Source: Actinernus sp. WN-2022
Lineage: Eukaryota > Cnidaria > Anthozoa > Actiniaria > Actinernidae
NCBI GenBank assembly: GCA_030867875.1
Contig: JAOWCC010001634.1
Coordinates: 38,459,403 to 38,523,402, forward strand
DNA: 64,000 nucleotides
Direction: 5' to 3'
The notes under the pieces are model-generated. The model was not told the origin of the DNA and searched no databases. It was given only the letters and a program-made list of their open reading frames with translations. Shown piece by piece: positions 8,851-18,300 of this stretch. Position 1 is the stretch's first letter. The number at the start of each line of letters is the position of its first letter. The position numbers and the translations under genes are program-made.

Positions 8851-9882
8851 GCTGAGAATGCAGACTTCGATCCTTTGACTGAGGAAGGTCAAGCCGACAT
8901 AGAAAATCTTTCTGCCAAAGAATGGAATGAGCTTGGTCCAGGTAAGACTGAAGACCAAAGTACTTGGTGGGGTAGATTTAAGGCCAAAAGAGGAGAAAGA
9001 TCCAAAAGCTTTCAGGATAAGCTTTGGAGCAAACGGAATAAATGGGGGTACAACCCATCTGAGTACATCAAATTGGTGAATCTAGGTGATCCAGATGCAG
9101 TACCAAGCGGCAATACCGCGGAAACATCGTTCACTGATGTGAAATATATATTAGATGAAAAAGTCGGTCAAAGCGATGAGGCCTGGGAACGCATCCGTGC
9201 CAAGTATCCAAATGTAGACACTACCAAGTTCACTACTACCTTGAATACGTTCGACGAGGTCGTGGTGCGACTGAACAAAATTAATTCCAAATACCACAAG
9301 CTGTACGACGCCGAAGGTAATGTTAATGGAAAATTGCCTAAAACGCTCACAGACGCTCTAGGACCTCCTGCAGAGGTGGTCGTTAGCGAAGGAGAAGCTG
9401 AGATCGACCAACTTAAGATAGAAAGAGCTAAGGAAATGGAAAACGTGAAATCATCCAAGCAGGGGTCGACAGAACGTACGGCAGCGAAGGAAGAAGTGGC
9501 GAAAATAGACGACCAAATACAGGAGATTGAGTCAAATATTGAAAACATCGAAGAGCGTATGTCCATGCGAGACCGCGTGAAGGCCATCTTCAAAAAGTAT
9601 GGCGTTGGAGTGCTTGGAATTGCGATTGCGGCAGGCACCGTGATTGGCGTCGTGGCTTCCATGCTATCTAAGGGTCTTGCTAATGTTGCCAGTGGGGTCG
9701 GCAATGCGTTGAAAGGTCTAGGAAAGAAGCTAGGGCAGATTCTACCTGGAATGGTTGGGGCAATTGCTAGCTTCTTGTTTCGCACGGCTGGCGAGGTATT
9801 AGGATTCTTAGCAAAGAACATCTGGATGTTGATCGTAGCTGTGGTGGTGATCGTAATAGAGCAATTTAAGTCAGCGAAATAG
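8848..9882 (+). CDS. Uncharacterised probable virion membrane/entry-type protein, 344 aa
   Basis: The first ATG is 8848 (MAENADFDPLTEEGQ); the frame could begin at TTG 8839 but ATG is preferred. Residues 1-60 are acidic, then basic (WWGRFKAKRGERS). A long charged helix near residues 175-245 looks like a coiled coil. The C-terminal third is Gly/Ala-rich and hydrophobic: a segment near 250-275 (GVGVLGIAIAAGTVIGVVAS), an amphipathic Gly-rich stretch near 280-315, and a final helix (NIWMLIVAVVVIVIEQ). This layout resembles membrane-active or membrane-anchored virion proteins, but I do not know the family. It is the only long plus-strand gene of the structural module and overlaps the next minus-strand gene tail to tail by 12 nt. 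Confidence 0.65.
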   Translation: MAENADFDPLTEEGQADIENLSAKEWNELGPGKTEDQSTWWGRFKAKRGERSKSFQDKLWSKRNKWGYNPSEYIKLVNLGDPDAVPSGNTAETSFTDVKYILDEKVGQSDEAWERIRAKYPNVDTTKFTTTLNTFDEVVVRLNKINSKYHKLYDAEGNVNGKLPKTLTDALGPPAEVVVSEGEAEIDQLKIERAKEMENVKSSKQGSTERTAAKEEVAKIDDQIQEIESNIENIEERMSMRDRVKAIFKKYGVGVLGIAIAAGTVIGVVASMLSKGLANVASGVGNALKGLGKKLGQILPGMVGAIASFLFRTAGEVLGFLAKNIWMLIVAVVVIVIEQFKSAK

Positions 9883-11262
9883 CATCCATGCGGCTCCAGC
9901 TGCGGTGGCAACCATCAGCCCCAAATTGATCTCGTGCTTTGTCATAACGGCATCGGTACTACGAGGTTGCGTTACTTGTGGGATAGGCTGCTTCACAGCA
10001 ACGACATCTTGATGCGGTAGATCTTTCTTTCGTGAACTACCTTCCATACGTGGTGGTTTCGGGGGCTTTTCTTTATGGTTGATATTGTCATTTATTCCAA
10101 AGTGAATGTTAGATGCGGATGCCCTTTGTAGTTCGTTGTTATAACCTGGTACGCTCTCATCGTTAATAATCATACGGCTGGGTATTAACAAACAGTCCTT
10201 AGCAACTGCAAGGTCGAGACGAACGCGCGTTAGCTGCAAAGCATTTTGATATCGTAAAAGGCTATCGACCTTCTTTTCTGTGATGACCTCTTCCAACTTT
10301 ACACCACAATCGGCCTGAACATTGAGGGATAAGGTCGTTGTCCCTATGATTGAATTGCGCAAAGAAGCCTGGGATCCTAGAACGCAATATACGTAGACCA
10401 TTGCAGATAAGTTGATTCTGACTAGCCCGGCCTTCGTCAATCCGTGACCAGTTTGTGGAACGAACCAATTGCGTTGATTCTTTACCGCATCGTTACGAAT
10501 GAACCTTAACAAAACTTCGTAGTTAGGGCGACGACTCTCCCCAGGAAACTTGAAACTGCCCCCAGGCCACTTCGAATCGTACGAAGTGTTGTGTGCCCCC
10601 CATTTCTCTTGAGCATTCACCAGCCCTCCATGGATGTATACGTATACGTCTCCTAAGCCACCATTGGCCCCTCGGCGCAGGGCAAAAGCAACTTTATCGA
10701 CTCCAAACTCTATCCTGAGCCTGTCATAAGCGACGGAACTCCATGGAGCGTTGTCGTTCTTTTCGAAGGCCGAATCTCTGGGAAGTGGGACCCCCAATTC
10801 GAACAGTAATCGCCTGATTGTGTAGTACACATGGAAGCGGTAAAAGCTCCTGACGTTGTCGATGATTGGTGCATCGTCTGAAAGATGGTCGTCAAACGAC
10901 ACCCCACAGCCTGCCGTTGCACACCAAAGGACGAAGCATAGCTGTTGTTGCCAATGTCTCATTGGTGGAGCATCTAGCCACTCATTTGCTCGCTTTACGG
11001 TGTAGAAAACTTGGTCCAGCTCTTGAAAGATATCTCGTGGCGTCAGCATGAAGAACTGATCCTTCGCTACGTAGATCTTGAGCGTTCGTAAGATAGGGAC
11101 TATGTCTTTTGGGTCGTCCCCCCATGGAACGGCTGGAACTGGATACTTCTCTTTTGTCTTTCTGAATGGAGATGGGAAACCTCCACTTATATCGCGTAGT
11201 ACAGAATCGAGTCGTTTTTGAATAGCCTCAGGTAGATTCGAGAAATCATCACCGTAGACCAC
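9871..11262 (-). CDS. Uncharacterised Polinton protein, 463 aa, start codon GTG
   Basis: A long open frame. Its expected first codon (before VYGDDFSNLPEAIQKR) is GTG at 11260-11262, with no in-frame ATG between it and the upstream TGA, so the ATG may have mutated. The body has conserved-looking aromatic segments (ANEWLDAPPMRHWQQQLCF, VYYTIRRLLFELGVPLP), and the C-terminus carries a short hydrophobic helix (LGLMVATAAGAAWMLF) after a basic, proline-rich linker. I recall similar proteins in coral gene models but no function. A minor capsid or portal-vertex protein is possible. The 84-aa gene starts upstream on the same strand. Confidence 0.6.
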   Translation of the reverse strand: MVYGDDFSNLPEAIQKRLDSVLRDISGGFPSPFRKTKEKYPVPAVPWGDDPKDIVPILRTLKIYVAKDQFFMLTPRDIFQELDQVFYTVKRANEWLDAPPMRHWQQQLCFVLWCATAGCGVSFDDHLSDDAPIIDNVRSFYRFHVYYTIRRLLFELGVPLPRDSAFEKNDNAPWSSVAYDRLRIEFGVDKVAFALRRGANGGLGDVYVYIHGGLVNAQEKWGAHNTSYDSKWPGGSFKFPGESRRPNYEVLLRFIRNDAVKNQRNWFVPQTGHGLTKAGLVRINLSAMVYVYCVLGSQASLRNSIIGTTTLSLNVQADCGVKLEEVITEKKVDSLLRYQNALQLTRVRLDLAVAKDCLLIPSRMIINDESVPGYNNELQRASASNIHFGINDNINHKEKPPKPPRMEGSSRKKDLPHQDVVAVKQPIPQVTQPRSTDAVMTKHEINLGLMVATAAGAAWMLFR

Positions 11263-11280
11263 ATAGCTATGATTCCCATC

Positions 11281-11535
11281 TCAAAACCAAATGCTTGTCG
11301 AATATTTGCCTGGACCATCTATGTCTGTAACTGCAAAGAACTGACGAAAATCTGCATGTGGGTATTTTTTCTTGAACTTTGTCAACAAATCGGTATTCAG
11401 TTTGGCAATCCTAGCGTTTTCATCGACAAGGAGCGCTGTCTGCTCAGCTTTCGAAAGCCTTGGGCCACCCCTGGCAATCTCCGCCATGTCCTCAGCAGAT
11501 AGATCATCATCTTCGTCTGGTAAAACTAGAGGCAT
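11281..11535 (-). CDS. Uncharacterised small protein, 84 aa
   Basis: ATG 11535. The protein is acidic at the N-terminus (DEDDDLSAEDMAEIA), then a charged helix with a KFKKKYPHADF motif and a short C-terminal beta-like stretch. It lies 19 nt upstream of the 463-aa frame on the same strand. No family recognised. Confidence 0.45.
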   Translation of the reverse strand: MPLVLPDEDDDLSAEDMAEIARGGPRLSKAEQTALLVDENARIAKLNTDLLTKFKKKYPHADFRQFFAVTDIDGPGKYSTSIWF

Positions 11536-11594
11536 CGTAACTATTGAAGTTATTGCAAGTATGACATATAAAGTTTATGCCTTTAATATATACG

Positions 11595-11735
11595 ATGGTG
11601 ATTTTAAATGTCGCCACCACCTCGGCTGACCATACGGTCTACTTCGACGATCCAATTCTTATCAATAATATTTCGCTAGTTGAGGTCACTTTTGAGAATA
11701 GCTGGTGGAACCTAGAAACGGAGGCTACCTGTTCG
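11595..11735 (+). pseudogene. 5' fragment of a structural-type gene, cut at about codon 41
   Basis: ATG 11595 opens with MVILNVATTSADHTVYFDDP and continues to a WWNL motif near 11713. This resembles the N-terminus of longer fibre/tail-like proteins I recall from cnidarian Polinton-type elements, which start with a strand of the form DHTxYFDxP followed by NSWxNL. The frame runs on to 11774 but there overlaps, antisense, the polymerase fragment described next, so homology seems to stop near 11720-11735. An AT-rich TTTAATATATAC precedes the start. Interpretation as a truncated gene is inference. Confidence 0.4.
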
Positions 11736-12616
11736 GGCTCCTTCATACATGGTAAGGCAGCGCCAAAGACATAAGTTGTCGCCATATCGATCAAGGGCAA
11801 TCATTCCTTTTTTCTGGCGAAGCCATTGGGGCAGTGGGCCTGTTCCCAACAGAGGCTGACTATCGATCACGACTTTGACATCCACGTAGATCCAACGCAC
11901 GAAGGCCCATTGGGTATTTGGTCGATTGATGTTGTCGGGATTCAATCGAGCTGTCTCTTCGCTATTGATCCACTCCTCTGCATTGCCTAGGACATTCAAC
12001 CATGGAGAGCCGGGACAGTCTTGGAGAATAGCATCACACGCCCGTCGTTGACATTGCGAATGCGATAGGTGTAGCTGTAGCGCAGGTAGAAGCTGGTGGT
12101 TACCTTTGCAACTAACTTTTCCATGATCCTAGGGGTCAAATCTCCTGCCACACCTTGGAAGAAGCGCCACTGGATAGTACGGCGGCCTATCTCCACTCCC
12201 TCGAGCATTCCATCTCTCTCATCGAGAATAGCACCTACCTCTCGAGCTAGACTCCGTGGAAGTGGCTCACTACGAGGCTCTTGCAGGAACCGTCGGAAGG
12301 CTCGGCGTTTGTGGGGCAAACGTCTTCGAGGATCCGCTATGGACCTCTCTTCGTCAGCTTTTGCCCTTAGACTTGCTGTGATCTCCTCATTCAACTGTTT
12401 GGTTTCCCGCGCGCGTTGAGCTCTTTTATGGGGATTTTCAGGATCGCCTCGAAGAGCTGGAAACCTACCTGTTCGATCGGCTCGTTCGATTCTATTCTCC
12501 CATTCGAGAGCGCGAGCCTCAGCTATTGTCTGAGCGAGCCTGGCTTTGTCGAACCTAGAAGTACCTCGCAACCCAAATTGCTTCGCTTGAGTACGTAGTT
12601 CTTCTAGGGTGACCAT
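11712..12616 (-). pseudogene. N-terminal fragment of the Polinton DNA polymerase, inverted copy, frameshifted
   Basis: ATG 12616 begins with a SAP/Rho-N-like helix pair (LEELRTQAKQFGLRGTS, then KARLAQTI), followed by an Arg/Glu-rich helix and a beta-rich part. The frame stops at 11996-11998 (TGA) and resumes one base over from 11999 (LNVLGNAEEWINSEE). It then reaches PLLGTGPLPQWLRQKKG and YGDNLCLWRCLTMYEGAR, which I recognise as the region preceding the zinc finger of Polinton-type polymerases. The sequence then ends at a stop (11712). The polymerase proper sits on the opposite strand at the left edge, so this piece is an inverted partial copy. A long terminal inverted repeat that includes the polymerase start is the simplest reading. 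Confidence 0.65.
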
Positions 12617-12770
12617 CTTCTATCTTGCGTGTCGATGTCGCGGGCGAAGAACACACAAATCGGTATCGACATACTATATGTTAACATTATCTCTAAATAG
12701 GTTTCACACTCTTGGATTTTTTAGGTGCTCGCGGGACAATTTGGACGTTGCGAGAGACCCTTATGATCCC
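12617..12770. other. Probable outer part of the Polinton right end
   Basis: No gene is seen. The AT-rich stretch (ATACTATATGTTAACATTATC) upstream of the inverted polymerase start may hold its promoter and the outer end of the terminal repeat. The exact terminus cannot be set without the left end. Confidence 0.3.
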
Positions 12771-12980
12771 AGTAGTATATATGTAGTCAAAAAAATACAA
12801 CTTTTTTTTGTTGTGCAAGGAAGGCAAAAGTAGTATCTTTTTGACTTCCTTGTGCAAGTAGTATATATGGAGTCAAAAAAATACAACTTTTTTGTTATGC
12901 AAGGAAGGCAAAAAGTATTATCTTTTTGGCTTCCTTGCATAACAAAAAATTGGTATTTTTTTGACTCCATATATACTACT
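12771..12980. repeat. Palindromic repeat: partial copy then a complete 124-bp palindrome
   Basis: AGTAGTATATATGGAGTC at 12857 is answered by its complement ending at 12980, and pairing continues inward through CAAAAAAATAC, TTATGCAAGGAAG and GCAAAAAG to a centre near 12919. A truncated version of the same motif occupies 12771-12856. Probably a hairpin MITE plus a broken neighbour. Confidence 0.8.
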
Positions 12981-13060
12981 ACATTAAATATTTCAACCGT
13001 ATGTATATTTATACGTAAAGATACTACAAAAACATTAACATACGTATATTAACATACTTT

Positions 13061-13324
13061 CGCCTACAACGGCGTACATAATCATTCTCTCGCCTACAGC
13101 GGCGTACATAATCATTCTCTCGCCTACAGCGGCGTACATAATCATTATCTCGCCTACAGCGGCGTACATAATCATTCTCTCGCCTACAGCGGCGTACATA
13201 ATCTCGCCTACAGCGGCGTACATAATCATTCTCTCGCCTACAGCGGCGTATATAATCATTCTCTCGCCTACAGCGGCGTATGTTGTCATTCTCTCGCCTA
13301 CAGCGGCATACAACCTCATTTCTC
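13061..13324. repeat. Minisatellite, nine units of about 30 bp
   Basis: The unit is CGCCTACAGCGGCGTACATA followed by ATCATTCTCT. Eight units are 30 bp and the fifth is 24 bp; the last two diverge. Because 30 is divisible by three the array stays open on the minus strand (AAVGERMIMY repeats), but nothing else supports a gene. Confidence 0.92.
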
Positions 13325-13411
13325 CCCCCATACAGAGAAGGTACTTTCCCAATATAAAACCAAAAAGGATATACCAGCTGAAACGTGCTGAAAAACTACG
13401 CTTAACGAAGC

Positions 13412-15720
13412 CTAAGCCGAAGCAACCAGGTGCAAAACTAAAACGGGTGCCCTGAAACCATACTCACTTAAAATAGTATCTAGACCCTGGCGAACCGGAC
13501 CAAAAATGTGTGTAGGATCGGAAAATTCTAAGACTTCCGAAACTGAAAACCGAGGGCCGCCTAGTGGAAAAATAACTGGCCAGAAAGGCGCGGACGGCCA
13601 CTTAGGAACTAAAAGCGTTCCTTCCGCTCGACTGGCTTCCAAATGGAAAATGACACGAGTGATTAGATAAATGGGAGGTACTAACCAGTTATTTTCTCCA
13701 GTCCAGTCTACACTAAAGGCATCAACCCCCTCGGAACGTGGGCACCAAAACTTAGAAAAGAATCTGGTACATTTGGCGGTCTCAGAAGAGGCAAACCTAT
13801 CGACTGTGAACGGACCGAAAATAGAACTGATATGGCCGAAAATAGACGCTGAAACAGCCCAATCGTCGAACTCCCGGATCCGACTCAAAGTGTCAGCGAA
13901 TTCATTGAGAGATATAGGAATCCACTCAATCTCTATGGTCACATTATTAACCACACAAAACTGAAATATTTCTAAAGCGAAACGGTGAAGCCGAATGGAC
14001 ATACTACTCTTTCTACAAATGACCGCTGCATTCAAACTGTCGGTATATATCTTAACAATCCTGCTACGAATGTGTGTCTTGAAAGATCGAAGACCATATA
14101 AAATGGCAAGTAACTCTCTAGCATTGCTATCGTCGACAGACTATTGAGTAGAGAAAAAAAACCTTGTAAAAGAGGTCAAACTCGCGCTTGTCCAGGAAAT
14201 ACGCAGACCCACCACATGCGTGGTCACTAGCGTCAGAGTGTAAGAATAACAACGGGTGTAGAGTACTCGAACAAGGCCTTACGATTAAGTTTATTGCAGT
14301 TAGTCAACCAAAACTCAATCTCGTCTAAGCACTGGGAATAAAACTGAAAATGACTCAGGTCTAAAAAGACATCCCACGAATCTCGAAAAGTAATAGCAGA
14401 CTGTAGAAACCTAGACATAATGAGTGTTACATTGCCGACAACGGGCGAAAGTAAAATGACCCTCCCCACAACGGATGCAAGGAACCGTGGAGAAACAAGG
14501 TGCAGCATAGCCTTAAGATCACGCAACGAAGACAAAAGCTTACAAATTCTAGGTTGCGGTATAGACAATGAGCCGTCACAAAGGTTCCAAGAAATACCAA
14601 GCCATTCCAAAGATTGCGTCGGGGTCCAAACGGACTTCAAACGACATGAGCGCCTAAGGATCTCCAATGACGAACTAACGGACGAAAAAACTTTGTAAAA
14701 AGGAAAGGCGCCACTGACAGCCCGAAGGGTAACACAGTAAAACAAAATATATATTATAAGCCGAAGTTAAAGGCCACTGGAAACCAAGGAATGATGGTAA
14801 CCTGATTTCATGTCGAATTTAATCATATACCCCCGACGCGAAACATACTGAAGAAAAGTTCTCCAATCCTCCATTTTAAAATTGGCTTTCGCAATATACT
14901 TATTTACATGCCTCAAATCCAAAATAAGTCTAGCCTTCCCATCGGAATTGAACGAAACCGACAAAGGATTGACAACCGTGGGAGGGCCGGAAACTTCGAC
15001 AACTAACCCTAAATTAAGCAATTCGAGGATGGCTTCTGAGACAAAATTAGTATTATCTAACGCGGACTTATTGTTATGAAGATAAACCCCAGAGGGCAGG
15101 GACTCAAAGGGAATTACGAAAGGGGCTCCAATGTCACACCAAAACTGTAAATAAGCTATTAATCGGCCTTTAACGATAGGTAAAGCAGTACCTTGTTCAT
15201 AATCATATAAATTCTGTTCATAAAATTCAATAGAGTTACTCAGAACAAACTTATCTGTCACAAGGTTGTCCATTTCCTGTCTTAAACTGGCAGCATTAGT
15301 AAGCGGTTGAGTGGCTGGCAATAAGGCATCTGGAGTGAAGACAGAGGAAACATCAGAAATCCAAGATTTGACCGGATCACTGATTTCGGTGGGCAGAACT
15401 TGGAAAACCGCTGTTTGGGGTAGCGTAGGCTGTATTTCCGATAGGGGAATAATTCCTGGCCAGTCGAACATGGCACTGTCTCCACCAATGACCAGATGCT
15501 CCGCAAAAGCGGCATGAACCTCTGGACCGGTCATAGAAGGGTGTTTGCTGGCGTTGGGGCGTGTAGAAACTGGTAAAACCTGGACCACGCGGTGTTGCTT
15601 GTCTGGAGAACTCACCGTACAGCTGAACAAAGCCTCTACCTCGTCCTTGAGGACGTTCAGCATATCGCTTTGCTCTAATAGCGCGGCCTCTATCTCGTAA
15701 TGCTTCTTTCTCTGCGGCAC
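13412..15720 (-). pseudogene. Reverse transcriptase/RNase H polyprotein of the DIRS/Ngaro element
   Basis: Open parts at 15720-14767, 14745-14233 and 14035-13412 belong to one former polyprotein. The first carries RT motifs up to KSGYHH; the second begins near the PFGLS motif in another frame and skips the YxDD region; the third holds the C-terminal block (EIEWIPISLNEFADTLSR, an RNase H end motif, then VDRFAS). Between 14233 and 14035 the frame is broken by stops. Confidence 0.7.
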
Positions 15721-16128
15721 GTATCTTTTTATCGTCCTCTAGACTGAGGGCGACCGGGTTCGCCTCGTAGTGTTTGACAGTCAGCCACCCGCCGTCGGAG
15801 GTATCCGCGATTCTTATCTTGCGGTTTCTCTCTTCAAGGAGGTCCAACGAATCCTGAACTAATTGAGTTGCTTGGGATTTATCGTCGGACTCAATAACGT
15901 TGAGAACCTTTCGAAGGGACGAACCTCGGAATTAAACTTGTACTGTTTGGCGTTGTCTTGGTGGTTAAACTTAAACTCCGACTCTACTTGAAGACGCTGG
16001 GAAACTATAAGGGCGTTCTCTGCGGTCTCACAGACTTTGGTGAACTCAGACTTGTGTAAATCCAACTTATGGAGCAAGAACTGACGAAATTGGTCAAGGT
16101 CTCCTTTTGAGACAGGTTGATCTCCCAT
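15377..16128 (-). pseudogene. Gag-like protein of the DIRS/Ngaro element
   Basis: ATG at 16128 (MGDQPVSKGDLDQFRQFL) starts a helical, charged region that shifts frame near 15905, where one frame ends at 15859 and the next is open to 15377. The second frame ends with a zinc knuckle CRFCGASGHWWRQC (CX2CX4HX4C) near 15480-15445, an RNA-binding motif of Gag proteins. It overlaps the Pol frame (15720-14767). Confidence 0.65.
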
Positions 16129-16149
16129 ATCCCAAGATACGAAACTCAA

Positions 16150-17330
16150 AAGGAACGAAGGCTGGTTGCGACGTCAAGTGGTGTGATTATGACAAGGAGT
16201 GGCTTATATACGACCCGTGAAGGTCCCAAAGGACTACAACAATCGTTTCTATTTTGCCTCGTTGTTCGACCTTGCGGAGTGCGAGGCCTGTAGCGATCGG
16301 TACTTGACTTTGAATGAGAGATGGACTCACTGACCCCGCAGCAGTCCCGCAGTGTCCCGAGTGATATCGAATCTGATTGTTGACCCTGTCACGCGTCGAG
16401 TAAACTAAAATAAAAACTAATAAACACTTGCGATTTCTGACTCGTGCCGGCTAAAGGCCTGCCTCCCAAATAGGAAGAGGCGACAGGAATGACTCGCATT
16501 TACTCTGGTCTGAGGTCTATGGCCGAAGGTCTTACAACCTGCAAAACATATTGGTCAGGTTGGACGAACTTTATCCTAATACGAAAACACGCTGGAACTA
16601 CTACCATAATATTAATTCTCATAAAGGTGCAGGGCTTTGACATTCAACATTCATGCATGGATGTTGGGTAAAACATTTGCAGCAGTTTTCTTAATCCCCC
16701 GCGATGTTGTGAACCTTACATTTGCAAACACGAATACGTTCACATATATTCCGTACTTCTTGGAAAGGAACTGATGCATTTTTCAATTTTTGTTTTGAAA
16801 AAAATACTAGCAATTCAGTTTTACCAAATATAGTTCTAAAGATTACCCACACAGCCTGTGTAACTGATTTTCAGGTATTTCCAGATGAAAACAACCTCCC
16901 CAACCCTCATAAAAATAGTTTAGTCACTGTTGTCATGGAAATATCAACTGCCCTTAATTACTGAAGGCTCAAATTCTTCTCCGATGCCAGCAGGTTCATT
17001 GAGTAAACTTCATTGTACACATTCTCAAAGATTACTGAGTCTGTGCAAGTAATTTCGAACACATGGAAATATTTTCATGTATTGTCTTGTGCGGACATAA
17101 CAACATTGTACATGATGTTTTGGAGACAAAAAGTAAAGATTGCAATGTGAAACTGTCTATTGTGTTAATAAACTTTGTTGAAAAATGCTTAACGTGTCAG
17201 CTGTTATTGAAATTATATAGGTGTAATTTATACAGGTATATTTAGATGGTCTATACATGTATGTTAGAGTGGTTTCACTTAATAACCCATGAAACAATAT
17301 CTAATTCTTGACTTGGACCTAACGTCATGG
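16150..17330. other. No gene seen; DIRS 5' flank then intergenic DNA
   Basis: 16,150-16,480 is probably the upstream (noncoding) end of the DIRS-like element. The rest is AT-rich with only short chance frames. Confidence 0.4.
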
Positions 17331-17405
17331 CAGCCATGTTGGTGGAACGTTAACAATATATTTCTTGTTTATAGCTTCTCTTGTTCGTTCCACCAACATG
17401 GCCGC
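17331..17405. repeat. Short inverted repeat (AGCCATGTTGGTGGAACG arms)
   Basis: CAGCCATGTTGGTGGAACG at 17331-17349 is complementary to CGTTCCACCAACATGGC at 17386-17402 around a 36-nt spacer. Likely a small MITE. Confidence 0.7.
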
Positions 17406-17628
17406 CACGTCTCTCAGGGGATTGGTTGCAAGTTATCAATAATCAGTATCTAATAGTGAAATATAAACAAACGAAAACAGTGGAATTAGGGTATAATAGT
17501 GGCTATTAGTCTAATATCTATTTCACAGGTTATGTTAACAGTTATAATCTGTCAACGGCGTGACCTTGCAGTATAAACCTCTATTGTTTGTGCTTTGGCT
17601 GTTAAGTGATGAGTCACTACAACTATTA

Positions 17629-17940
17629 AAGGGGATGCAGGTTGGCGCAGTGGTAAAACACTCACCTCTCACCGCTACGGTCCCAGGTTCGATTACCAGC
17701 TCGGGCACCATATGTGAGTTAGGTTTGTTGTGGATTCCTTATCTGCATTCGAGGGTTTTTCTCCGGGTTCTCCGGTTTTCCCCCCTCCGTAAAAATCAAC
17801 CATGAGTCGAGTGTAGTGTGTCCAAAACAGTTAATATAGTGGGGAGTGTGCGAGGAGTAAAAGCAGGCCCCCAACAGCTTTAAGCTGTAACGACTCAGCT
17901 TGCTATAACAAATATTATTTTTATTTTTATTTTATTTTAT
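17629..17940 (+). mobile_element. tRNA-derived SINE
   Basis: An RNA polymerase III A box (TTGGCGCAGTGG, about 17642) and B box (GGTTCGATTAC, about 17686) are spaced as in a tRNA. A body of about 200 bp and an A/T-rich tail of ATTTTT repeats (to 17940) follow. It cannot fold as a normal tRNA. Confidence 0.8.
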
Positions 17941-18044
17941 GTGAAATCACTCTGTACCATATCGTAGAATATATGTATATATCTATAAATCGTCTGCGAT
18001 TTCAGAGAAGAAATTCCATACTGATGATCAGTAAAACCACAAAA

Positions 18045-18300
18045 GCGCAAGTCGCAAATTCCAAGCATGCCCAACCCCTCCCCGGGCATTTGACATCTTG
18101 TTTTTAGAATATTGCAAATGCCCCATCGTGGGAACAGCCCACCTGTCTAATGTCCCATGTTTGTTGTGTCAAATAGGCCTTTTTACGTAATTTTAAATCA
18201 TTGGTTTTCTTCCATTTCAGATAAATGCCCCACCCCCGGGATTGATAGGTTGACAAATGCCCTATCCTGCCCGGGAGGGGGATGGGCAGGCTTGGAATTG
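18045..18300. repeat. Fold-back repeat with CCCGGG-containing arms
   Basis: AATTCCAAGCATGCCCAACC near 18056 pairs with the stretch ending GGGCAGGCTTGGAATT near 18298. A related arm pair occurs at 25,925 and 26,300, so this is a dispersed family. Confidence 0.6.

Larger units (their letters stand above)
13412..16128 (-). mobile_element. Degenerate DIRS/Ngaro-like retrotransposon, lacking YxDD and tyrosine recombinase
   Basis: From right to left: Gag-like frames (16128-15377) with a CCHC zinc knuckle; reverse transcriptase (LILDLRHVNKYIAK and MIKFDMKSGYHH near 14820-14950, FTVLPFGLS near 14730); RNase H remains with SVWTPTQSLEWLGISW near 14640; then the post-RNase-H block VDRFASSETAKCTRFFSKFW (about 13790). 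This order and the wording of the motifs match DIRS/Ngaro elements. The sequence between GAHVV and LKSVWTP (about 14645-14650) lacks the expected catalytic YxDD segment. No tyrosine recombinase follows; the minisatellite lies there instead. Several stops and shifts show it is dead. Confidence 0.75.

Noticed and set aside
9168..9911. 247-codon minus-strand frame opposite the 344-aa gene
   Set aside because: Serine/threonine-rich shadow of a plus-strand gene with clear domains; no homology pattern.
13061..13324. CRISPR-like spacing of about 30 bp
   Set aside because: Units are contiguous without spacers, and the genome is eukaryotic.
13035..13352. 105-codon frame of AAVGERMIMY repeats
   Set aside because: It is a translation of the 30-bp minisatellite; no start context or flanking coding signal.
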